Assembly: GCA_035712145.1 (NCBI GenBank)
Contig: DASTBI010000018.1
Coordinates: 1-37,405 of the forward strand
Direction of reading: 5' to 3'
From: Candidatus Eisenbacteria bacterium
GTDB taxonomy: Bacteria; Eisenbacteria; RBG-16-71-46
Length of the DNA stretch: 37,405 bases
The position numbers and the translations under genes were made by a program. Under the pieces are notes generated by a model. It was not told the DNA's origin. It searched no databases and worked only from the letters and a program-made list of their open reading frames with translations. Shown here piece after piece: positions 1-9,500 of the stretch (its first letter is position 1; each line of letters begins with the position of its first letter).

Positions 1-482
1 GCCTGTTCTCGAGGCTCGGTGACTTGCACACAAGTCACCCGCACCGGTGCGGGTAGAGCGCGGATCAAAGTAGGCACGTCCGGCTTCGGGAAACGCTCGG
101 CCAGCAAGTGCTCGATCTCCGACTTGCTCTTGTGTACCGAGGCGGTGAGCAGGTCCTGCGCGTTCTCCGGCGTCAGATGGGGCTCGAGCAACAGAACCCC
201 ACTCACGTGCAGCTCTCCCTTCGCCAAACTCGCAAAGATCGCCGGGAACGTGCGAGCGGCACGCGCGGCCGTGATGCGCCTCCACGCTGTATCTTCGGAC
301 AGGTGCAGCTCACCCATGCAATAGGCATACATCGATGGGTAACCGGCTGGCAGGTAGAGCTTGCGCGCGTCCACCTCGGCGATGAGCGAGAGCAGCGTGG
401 CCGTGGTAGCGCGGTCACGAGAGATGGCGGCGGCCAGGTCGCGAAGGACGGCCCGGTCGGTGAGATGAGTGTGCGAGTACAT
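1..482 (-). CDS. HNH-endonuclease-family protein, N-terminal part (cut by left edge)
   Basis: Reading the minus strand from an ATG at 482 gives 160 codons without a stop up to the window edge. The translation opens MYSHTHLTDRAVLRDLAA and continues through LYLPAGYPSMYAYCMGELHL, then an alanine/arginine-rich helix, HLTPENAQDLL and KSKSEIEHLLAERFPKPDVP. I recognise this as the helical N-terminal region of a bacterial family that ends in an HNH nuclease domain. That catalytic C-terminus would lie outside the window, so nuclease activity cannot be judged here. An in-frame stop lies about 17 codons upstream, so ATG 482 is the only ATG start. No clear Shine-Dalgarno sequence is seen. A TG-extended -10-like element (TGATACAAA, minus strand, 533-525) lies about 40 bases upstream. 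The family assignment rests on remembered motifs, not on a search. Confidence 0.72.
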   Translation of the reverse strand, partial: MYSHTHLTDRAVLRDLAAAISRDRATTATLLSLIAEVDARKLYLPAGYPSMYAYCMGELHLSEDTAWRRITAARAARTFPAIFASLAKGELHVSGVLLLEPHLTPENAQDLLTASVHKSKSEIEHLLAERFPKPDVPTLIRALPAPVRVTCVQVTEPREQ

Positions 483-767
483 GATGGGCTCGACGGGGGC
501 GGGTCGCCGAGGGCTAACGTGCTCTTTGTATCACGGGCTCTCTCTGCGCACTCAGCCTCGCGGCACACACCGATCGCAAGCCATCGCACGCGTCTTCTCA
601 CCCGCGCCGCTTCGAGTCATCAGCGCATCAACTGAGGCATCCTCGCGCGATTAGAGTGACACACTGCGGAGAAAGGCGCGATCGCCCGGCAAGACTCGTC
701 AAGCAAATTCGCGAATCCACCCGCAATTACGAGCTCGGGTTGGCGCAACCGCACGACAAGGTCACTC

Positions 768-1664
768 TCATCTCAGGAACAGCACCACCACGCCGGCGAC
801 TGCCAGCAGCGCGCCGAGGAGGCTGCGGAGCGTGAACACCTCGCCATGGAATCGTGACGAGATCAGCAGTGTCAGGACCGGATTGATGGCGATGATCGAG
901 GCGGCCACGCCCGCCTCGATGTAGGCCAGCGCGGCGAGCGAGAGGACGACTCCGAGCACCGGGCCGAACACCGTGCCACCCACCATGGAGGCCGCCGCGC
1001 CGCGATCGCGGACCGCGCCCAGGGTCGCTCCGACCTGCCCGCGCAGGATCGCCCAGCTCCAGATCGCCACGGCGCCCACGACGATGCGGATGACGTTGGC
1101 CGACAGCGGGTCGAGTCCGGTTCTCAGCGCGAGCTTGGAGAGCACGTAGCCGATCGCCTGGCCGAGCGCCGCCAAGAGCCCGGCGACGACTCCTGCGGCA
1201 AGCTTGCCGTGACGGCTGGCGTGCGGGTGGGCCTGCTGCTCCATCAGCACCCACACCACGCCGCCCACGGTCAGCGCCACGCCGAGCAGCGCCATCGGTC
1301 CCAGGCGCTCGCCGAGCACCGGCCACCCGATCGCCGCGGTCAGGATCGGCGCCAGCGAAGACATGAGCACGGCGCGGCCCGCGCCGAGGATCACCAGCGC
1401 TCTGAAGAACCAGGTGTCGCCGATGGCGAAGCCGATGAGGCCGCTGGCGGCGAGCAGGGCCACCGCCGAGCTCGAAGCCCACGAGGGCCATGGGGCGCCG
1501 CGCGTGATCCACAGCGCTGCGGCGAGCAGCAGCGCACCGACCAGCAGCCGGTGACGGTTGAGCACCGCTGCGCCCATGCGCCTTCCGGCGACGGTGAAGA
1601 GGTTGGCGCCGATGGCCCAGCAGAAGGCGGTGCCGAGGGCGGCGATCTCGCCGGCGTATCTCAT
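768..1664 (-). CDS. EamA-family (DMT superfamily) permease
   Basis: This is a 298-residue, very hydrophobic protein with about ten predicted membrane spans in two homologous halves (roughly residues 5-140 and 155-297). That is the usual size and duplicated layout of EamA/RhaT-type drug and metabolite transporters. Family-like features are the N-terminal ALGTAFCWAIGANLF segment and LGERLGPMALLGVALTVGG at the end of the first repeat. The second half carries AGVAASIIAINPVLTLLIS. The family exports or imports small metabolites, and the substrate cannot be read from sequence. The gene starts at an ATG 25 bases after the stop of the upstream MFS gene on the same strand, so the two are probably co-transcribed. 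No convincing terminator was seen after its stop. Confidence 0.88.
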   Translation of the reverse strand: MRYAGEIAALGTAFCWAIGANLFTVAGRRMGAAVLNRHRLLVGALLLAAALWITRGAPWPSWASSSAVALLAASGLIGFAIGDTWFFRALVILGAGRAVLMSSLAPILTAAIGWPVLGERLGPMALLGVALTVGGVVWVLMEQQAHPHASRHGKLAAGVVAGLLAALGQAIGYVLSKLALRTGLDPLSANVIRIVVGAVAIWSWAILRGQVGATLGAVRDRGAAASMVGGTVFGPVLGVVLSLAALAYIEAGVAASIIAINPVLTLLISSRFHGEVFTLRSLLGALLAVAGVVVLFLR

Positions 1665-1689
1665 TCCGGCCGACCAGGCGCCCCGTGGC

Positions 1690-3042
1690 TCAGGGCTCGA
1701 TGGCCTCGGGGACCGCGGCGCCGACCGGCGGCGGCTCGGACTTGCGCACCGGGTTCATGAAAGGCAGGAGCCCGATGCCCACCAGGCCGAACAGGCAGTC
1801 CACCACCAGGGTCCGCGGATAGCCCCAGCGCTCGACCAGCCATCCCTGCCAGTTGGCGGTGTACCAGATGACGAGATTCTGCATCGCCATGTAGGCGGTG
1901 AACTGCGTGGCGGCCACGGCCTTGGTGGTGATGTCCATGAAGAGCGCCGCGCGGGTGCCGTAGTAGAGGCCCTGGAAGACGTTGTAGACCAGCACGGCGG
2001 CCCAGAACACGGAGACCAGCGCCGGCGCCGGCACCGGACGGTTCGGCATGGTGGTCGAGACGGGCATGATCCATCCGTGCTGGTGCATGACCCATGCGAG
2101 GTAGAAGGTCGGCAGCGTGGTGCCGAACACGTACAGCGCCAGCGCGCGCCGCCTTCCGAAGCGATCGGAGAGCCAGCCCCCCGCCACGCAGGCCAGCGCG
2201 GAGACGATCGTCGACCAGAGATTGAGCAGCGCCACCTGTGGATCGCTCAGTCCCAGCTCGACGGCCAGATTCGACTGCAGAGCGAGGCCGAGCGCGAAGG
2301 CCCCAGGGGGCAGCAGCGCCTGGAAGACTCCGACCCACGCGGCGCGGGTGCCGGAGAATGCCCGCCAGGCATCGCTGACGAAGCGACCGAGCTCGCGGAC
2401 CGCCGCTCCCACCGCCGAGCCCTCGCGCAATGGACGCGCTGGCCCTCGGGGCTCGCGCATCGGCAGGGCGATGGTCACGGTCACCAGCAGGATCATGGCG
2501 GCGACGAAGAAATACGTGTTGGAGAAGCCGAGCAACGGCGCCAGGAAGAGCACTCCGGAGCCACCCACCGCCTGACCGATGTAAGCGCCGGAGAACATCA
2601 GTCCGTTCGCGAGTCCGCGCTCGTCATCGCGCAGCACGTTGACCGCGAGCGCGTCGATCGCCACGTCCTGGGTGGCGGCAAAGATGTTGTGGAAGAGCAG
2701 GAGGATCGTGAACAGCCGGGTCTCGGTCGAGAAGTTGACCGGCCACGCGACCATCAACGTGACCACCATCATGGTCTGCGCCAGCACGATCCAGAGGCGC
2801 CTGCGGCCGAATCGGTCCGAGGAGAACACGTCGACGAAGGGGCCGACCACCCACTTGAAGGACCAGGGCAGGTAGAAGGAGCCGACGAAAGCGCCGATCT
2901 CCGCAGGCCCCAGACCCTGACGCCGCATCTGGGTGGCGATCGCCGTGGCGACGAATCCGAGGGGAATGCCCTCGGTCACGTAGAGGAGGAAGAAGGCGGC
3001 CAGCCGTCCCCGGCGACTCGCGAGCGGATCGGGAAGGCGCAT
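1690..3042 (-). CDS. AmpG-like MFS transporter (PAT family)
   Basis: This is an inner-membrane major facilitator with about twelve spans, 450 residues from the ATG at 3042. A longer reading from GTG 3222 adds 60 residues of low-complexity, non-membrane sequence and is unlikely. Family-like stretches are FFLLYVTEGIPLGFVATAIA at the start, SFKWVVGPFVDVFSSDRFGRRR after span 2, and AATQDVAIDALAVNVL in span 4. The last pattern is typical of AmpG/acetyl-CoA transporter-like proteins, where AmpG imports muropeptides for cell-wall recycling. Here the substrate is inferred only at family level. A TTGACA hexamer on the minus strand (3080-3075) lies 33 bases upstream of the start, but its matching -10 is poor. 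An EamA permease follows 25 bases downstream. A distant relative of this protein lies at the right edge of the window. Confidence 0.85.
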   Translation of the reverse strand: MRLPDPLASRRGRLAAFFLLYVTEGIPLGFVATAIATQMRRQGLGPAEIGAFVGSFYLPWSFKWVVGPFVDVFSSDRFGRRRLWIVLAQTMMVVTLMVAWPVNFSTETRLFTILLLFHNIFAATQDVAIDALAVNVLRDDERGLANGLMFSGAYIGQAVGGSGVLFLAPLLGFSNTYFFVAAMILLVTVTIALPMREPRGPARPLREGSAVGAAVRELGRFVSDAWRAFSGTRAAWVGVFQALLPPGAFALGLALQSNLAVELGLSDPQVALLNLWSTIVSALACVAGGWLSDRFGRRRALALYVFGTTLPTFYLAWVMHQHGWIMPVSTTMPNRPVPAPALVSVFWAAVLVYNVFQGLYYGTRAALFMDITTKAVAATQFTAYMAMQNLVIWYTANWQGWLVERWGYPRTLVVDCLFGLVGIGLLPFMNPVRKSEPPPVGAAVPEAIEP

Positions 3043-3518
3043 CGGGCGGCAGGGTGAGGCGAGGTCCCCCGGAGTGTCAACCGATCGAAACAATCCCTTG
3101 ACCGCTTCGGGACCAATCCATAGTTTCGGGCTCGTGGTCCGTCCAGGCCCGGGCCATCGACGAAGGTCAGGTATCTCCCCGTCGCGAGGGCCACTGCCCA
3201 TGGTCACTCGACGCACCGCCACTCGTCATCGCCGTGCCTGGCTCTGCTCCGCAGGGCTCGACCGCGCATGGCCCCCGCGCGCGTCGGTCGACGACCGGTT
3301 TCTTTTCCTCGCGATCCCGGCCTTTCAAGGACTCGGCCGCTGCCCAAGGACTCGGGCGCACTCGACACGTCAGGCTCTCCACCTCGCTCCACGCCACGGT
3401 CGAGCCCGCGCTCGAGGAGGTCCTCAGGCACTCGCCTAGCTGACGCACTCCCGTAAGTCTCGGCTGAACCCTCGCCCTCGAAGGCTCAGGTCGTTCCCCT
3501 TCTTCGGAGATACCCCCT
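3043..3518. other. 476-base non-coding gap between divergent genes
   Basis: This gap separates the start of the MFS gene (minus) from the start of the giant protease (plus). I see no convincing gene: the short open frames on both strands are arginine/serine-rich and look like GC-driven noise. Two -35-like boxes are visible. TTGACC at 3098-3103 (plus) has a weak TAGTTT 17 bases downstream, and TTGACA at 3080-3075 (minus) has no good -10. A purine-rich GGAGA at 3506-3510 sits 8 bases before the protease ATG and is a good ribosome-binding site. Confidence 0.5.
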
Positions 3519-6500
3519 ATGTCGAAGATGGCACGATTCCTCGCATTCCTCGCGGTCAGTTGCTCGATGCTCCTCTCGGCCGCCGCGTTCGCTCAGGCGC
3601 AGGCCGTACGACCCATCCCCGGTGAGCTGCTGGTGCGATACAAGAAGGGGGTCGGTCCCTCGGACCGCGCGCTGCTGCACGCGCAGATGAAGGGCAAGGC
3701 GCTCAAGCGTTTCGACTTCATCGACGTCGAGCACATCAAGCTCGACAAGGGCGTCAGGACCGACGACGCGATCAGGAAGCTCAAGGGCAATCCCAAGATC
3801 GAGTACGCCGAGCCCAACTACGAGGTGCAGGCGTTCGTCACCCCCAACGACGCGCGCTTCCCCGAGCTGTACGGGATGCGGAACACGGGGCAGACGGGCG
3901 GGACCGCGGGCGCGGACATCAAGGCGACCTCGGCGTGGGACGTGTTCACGGGGAATCCCAACCTGCTGCTGGGCGTCATCGACACCGGCATCGACTACAA
4001 CCACCCCGACCTGATCGACAACGTGTGGACCAACCCGGGCGAGATCCCGGGAAACAGCGTGGACGACGACAACAACGGCTACGTCGACGACGTCCATGGG
4101 TACGACTTCGTCAACAACGACGGCGATCCCTTCGACGACAACGGTCATGGCTCCCACTGCGCGGGCACCATCGCCGGCACCGGGAACAACAGCATCGGCG
4201 TCGTGGGCGTGAACTGGCGCGCCAAGGTGGCCGGCATCAAGTTCCTGAACTCCGGCGGCTCCGGCTCGACCGCGGCGGCCATTTCCGGCGTGCAGTACTC
4301 GATCGTGATCGGCTGCAAGCTGACCAGCAACTCGTGGGGCGGAGGCGGGTTCTCGCAGGCCTTGCTCGACGCCATCAACGCCGCGGGCGCGGCCAACCAG
4401 CTGTTCGTCGCCGCGGCCGGCAATTCGACCCAGAACACGGACGTCACCCCGAGCTACCCGGCGTCCTACAACTCGCCGTACATCATTTCGGTGGCGGCCA
4501 CCGACCACAACGACAACCTCGCCAGCTTCTCGAACTTCGGCGCCACCAGCGTGGACCTGGCCGCGCCCGGCGTGAACATCCTGTCGCTGCAGCCGGGCGG
4601 CGGATACCGGCTCCTGTCCGGCACGTCCATGGCCACGCCGCACGTGGCGGGAGGCGTGGCGCTCGCGATGGGCCGCTTCCCCAACGCGCCGAACACCCAG
4701 ATCAAGCAGCTGATCCTCAACTCGGTGGACGTGAAGCCGCAGCTCGCCGGCAAGTGCCTCACCGGTGGGCGGCTCAACGTGTTCCTCGCGATCGCCGACC
4801 CGGACGAGACGCCGCCGGGCGCGGTCGCCAACCTGTCCACCGCCAATCCCGGCTCCAACACGATGGGGCTCGCGTGGACCGCGACGGGGGACGATGGCAA
4901 CACCGGCCGGGCCTCGAGCTACGAGATCCGCTATTCCACCTCGCCGATCACCGACCTGGCGAGCTTCCAGGCCGGGACGCTGGTGCCGGGACCGGATCCC
5001 CAGCCCTCGGGGTCGAGCGAGACCGTCGAGGTCGCGGGGCTCTCGTTCAACACGGCGTACTACTTCGCGCTGCGCGCCAGGGACGAGTTCGGGAACGCGG
5101 GCGCGCTCTCGAACGTGGCCACCGGCACCACGCTGGGTGAGCCGAACCTGTCGGCCTCCCCCGCGTCCTTCTCGGCGAACCTCCTCACCGGCGGCGTGGC
5201 GACCCAGACCCTCACGGTCTCGAACACCGGCCAGGGAACGCTCGACTGGACCATTCCGATTCCGGAGCTGAACTTCAGCCAGCCGGCCCCGCAAGAGCCG
5301 ACCGTGATCGGCAAGGGCAACGACGACTGGCGGATCGGTCCGCCGGTGTTGCAGGGCTCCGGCGGGCCGGACGGGTTCGGCTACCGCTGGAAGGACAGCA
5401 ACGAGCCGGGCGGGCCGCTCTTCTCCTGGATCGACATCTCCGCGACCGGCACCCAGATCCCGCTCACGGTGGACGACGGATTCGCCGCCGCCATCCCGAT
5501 GGGGATGGACTTCCCGTTCTACGGGAGCACGTTCAACACCCTGCGGCTCCACTCGAACGGCTTCCTCTCCTTCACCACCACCACCGGTGCGTTCGACGAC
5601 AACCAGCCGCTGCCCAGCTCGGGCGGCGCGGCGAACCTGGTGGCGCCGTTCTGGGACGACCTCGACTTCCGCACCACCGCGGGCAGCGCTCGCGCCTACT
5701 ACCACAACGACGGCACCCGGCTGGTGGTGAGCTGGGTCAACGTGCCGCACTTCGTCTCGAGCGGAACGCCGACCGGGCCGTACACGTTCCAGGCGATCCT
5801 CTACCCGACCGGCGAGATCGTGTTCCAGTACCTGAACATGAACACGCCGACCAACTCGGCGACGGCCGGCATCCAGAACGCCGCGCGCGACGTCGGCCTC
5901 ACGGTGGCATTCAACACCAGCTACGTCGCCAACAACCTGGCGGTGCGGATCGCGCCGCTGCGCCAATGGCTCACGGTCACGCCGAGCTTCGGGCGCGTCC
6001 ATTCCGGGCAGAGTCAGGACGTGACCGTCCGCTTCGATGCCACCGGCCTGGACGGAGGCCTCTACACGGGCGCGATCGAGGTCAACAGCAACGATCCCGG
6101 TGGCCCTTCCGCGCACGCCGCGCAGCTCTCGGTCACCGGCGCGCCGGACCTGGCGGTCAATCCCGCCAGCTTCGACTTCGGGACGCTCTTCGTGGGCGCC
6201 GCTCCGACCAAGACCATGACCGTGTCCAATCCCGGCACGGCGCCGCTCGACGTGACGGCGATCCAGAGCAGCGATCCGACCGTCACCGTGGACCAGGGAG
6301 TGTTCACGCTCGCCCCGCGGGCGGCGCGCAACGTGATCATCACCTATCACCCCACGTCGCCCGGAGCGTTGAACGCGACGCTCACGCTCCAGAGCAACGA
6401 CCCGGACACGCCGTCCAAGCTGGTCCCGGTCGTGGGGAACGCGGTGCCGGCGCCGGTGTTCGCGGTGAATCCGGAGTCGTTCGACGTCTCCCTGCTCACC

Positions 6501-9500
6501 AACACCGCCACGACGCGAAATCTGCGCGTGTCCAACTCGGGCGGAAGCAACTTCGTGTTCACCGCCGAGCCGATCATCCAGACCCCGAGCGGCACGGTGG
6601 TGGTCCAGGGTGACGCGGACAACGTGGACCTGCCCAAGGACGCGCCCGACGTGCTGTCGGGTCCTGTGGCCCAGAAGTCGGGCGGTCCCGACGTGTTCGG
6701 CTACACCTACCAGGACAGCGACGAGCCGGGCGGCCCGACCTTCTCGTGGGTCGACATCAGCGCCACCGGCACGCTGATCCCGTTCAACGGGGACGACCAG
6801 AACCTCGGGCCGTTCCCGATCGGGTTCTCGTTCCCCTACTACGGCGCGACCCAAACCCAGTTCAAGCTGTGCACCAACGGCTGGCTGACCTTCACCACCA
6901 CCAACACCCAGACCACCTTCACCAACACCACGCTGCCGAACACCGGCACGTCGGTGCCGCCCAACATGCTGGCGATGTTCTGGGACGACCTCGACTTCCG
7001 GCCGGCGGAAGCACCCAACGCGCGCGTCTACTACCAGTACGACGGCACGCGGCTGATCATCCAGTTCAAGTCGGCGGAGCGGCGGCTGGAGACGGTCACG
7101 CCGAGCGACTTCGAGATGATCCTCTATCCCAACGGCACCATCGTCTATCAGTACCTGGCGATGAACATGACCACCAAGAACAGCGCCACCATCGGAATGC
7201 AGAACGCGACCCGGAACGACGGGTTGCAGGTGGTGTTCAACGCCGCCTACGTCAAGAACGCCCTGGCGGTCCGCTTCCGTCCGCCGGCGCGGTTCCTCAC
7301 CGTGAACCCGACCGGCGGAACGGTCCCGCCCGGCGGCTTCGTCGACCTGACGGTGGGCTTCAACGCGGGCGGCCTGTTCGGCGGCGACTACGCCGGCGCG
7401 GTGCGCATCGCGGGCAACGACCCGGTGCTCCCGACGCGAGACATCCCGGCGCTGCTCCACGTCACCGGCGTGCCGGACATCGCGACGGCGCCGGCCTCGC
7501 TGGACTTCGGGATCGCGTATCTCGGCTTCCCGCAGCTCCGTCAGATCTCGGTGCAGAACAACGGCACCGACGCGCTCAACGTCTCGGGCATCAGCTTCGA
7601 CGATCCCGCGTACGGCGTGGATCAGAGCAGCTTCTCGGTGCCGCCGCTCGGCAACGCGCTGCTGTTCGTCTCGTTCAACCCCACGACCGTCGGGCCGCGC
7701 CCCGCGACCATGACGATCGCCAGCAACGATCCGGACACGCCCGCGAAGGCGGTGCCGCTGACCGGCCAGGGACTGGTGGCGCCGGACGTGCGGCCCGACC
7801 CCGCGAGCCTGAGCGCGTCGCAGACCATTCCGGGCTCGGTCCAGCGCACGCTGACGCTTTACAACGATGGAGGGAGCGACCTGAACTTCGTGGTCGGCAC
7901 CCAGCTCACCGCGAGCTCGGTCACCATCCACGAGAGCCTGGATCTGGAGAAGGAGGAGAACGACCCGCGTCCCGGCATCCTCGGGAGCGGCGGTCCCGAC
8001 CAGTTCGGGTACCGCTGGCGTGACAGCGACGATCCGGGCGGCCCGGCCTTCGACTGGGTGGACATCACCGGCATCGGCACCCCGGTCACCTTCGCCACCG
8101 GCGACGACGCCAACAGCCAGAACCACCCGATCGGGTTCAACTTCCCCTACTACGGCGGCACCTTCAACTCGGTGAACATCTGCACCAACGGCTGGATCTC
8201 GTTCACCGCGACGCAGACGTCGTTCAACAATCAGCCGCTGCCGACCAACGCGACCTCGACGGCGCCCAACATGATCGCGGCGTTCTGGGACGACCTGAAT
8301 CCCGGCACGGCCACGCCGCGCGTCTACCGCTACAGCGACGGGACGCGGTTCATCGTGTCCTACGTCGGCGTGCCGCGACTGACGTCGGGCGGCCCGTACA
8401 CGTTCCAGATCATCCTCTATCCGAGCGGACGCATCGTCTACCAGTACCTCGACATGCAGGGCACGCGGCTCAACGAGGCCACGGTCGGCATCCAGAACGC
8501 GACCAAGACCGACGGCCTCACCGTGGCCTTCAACGCGCCCTACGTGCACAACGGTCTGGCGGTCGAGATCGCGACCATTCCCGAGTACCTGACCGTCAGC
8601 CCGACCACGGGCACGATTCCGGCGGGCGGCTCGGCGAACGTGATCGCGACCTTCAACACCACCGGGCTCTTCGGCGGCGCTTACGACGGCGCGCTTCGGA
8701 TCACCAGCAACGATCCGGACGAGCCGCTGGTGAGCGTGCCCACGCACCTGACCGCGATCGGCGTGCCCGACGTCGCCGCGGTCCCGGCCAGCCTCGACTT
8801 CGGCTCGGTCTACATCGGCCTCACCAAGGACCTCCCGGTCTCGGTGAGGAGCGTGGGAAGCGACGTCCTCAACGTGACCGGCGTCAGCTTCGACAATCCC
8901 GCGTACAGCCTGGTGTCCCCGCCGAGCTTCCCGGTCTCGGTCGGATTCAACGGGTCGCTGGGGCTCACGGTGCGATTCACGCCGAACGCGCCTTGCGCTC
9001 CATGCACGGGCAACCTGCTGATCGCGTCGAACGACCCCGATGCGCCTTCGTTCGCGGTGCCGCTGTCAGGCGCCGGCGTGGTGCCTCCCGAGATCGAGGT
9101 GTCGCCGTCTTCGATGGCGGCGGCGCTGGCCACCACGCTCGGCCCCACGGCGATCCAGAAGACCAAGAAGCTGGTGATCGCCAACACCGGTGGCAGCGAC
9201 CTCGACTGGACGGCGGCCGCCTTCGAGACCGGCGGACCGGCCAGCCAGGGACACGACTACATCGAGCTGGCCAAGGCCGAGGACGTCGCGGGCAGCGAGG
9301 AAGGCGTCGATCCGCGACCGGGGATCCTCGGGTCGGGCGGGCCGGACGCGTTCGGCTATACCTGGAAGGACAGCGACGATCCGGGCGGGCCGACCTACCA
9401 GTGGGTGGACATCTCCACGATCGGCACGGACACCGACTTCCCGGACTACGCGCTGGACAGCAACGTCGGACCCTATCCGATCGGCTTCGCGTTCCCGTTC

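Noticed and set aside
203-601. A 132-codon minus-strand frame at the left end
   Set aside because: It overlaps the HNH-family reading in another frame, and its product is Pro/Ser/Arg-rich noise.
1558-3057. A 499-codon plus-strand frame across the MFS gene
   Set aside because: It is His/Arg/Glu-rich low-complexity sequence opposite a protein with clear membrane spans.
3098-3126. TTGACC-17-TAGTTT promoter-like pair upstream of the subtilase
   Set aside because: The -10 matches only three of six consensus positions and lies about 390 bases from the gene, so it is noted but not called.
3486-8747. A 1,753-codon open frame antisense to the subtilase
   Set aside because: Its product is Arg/Val/Asp/His-rich with no fold or motif. 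The opposite frame is a clear protease with a ribosome site and signal peptide. Long antisense frames are expected when third positions are mostly G or C.
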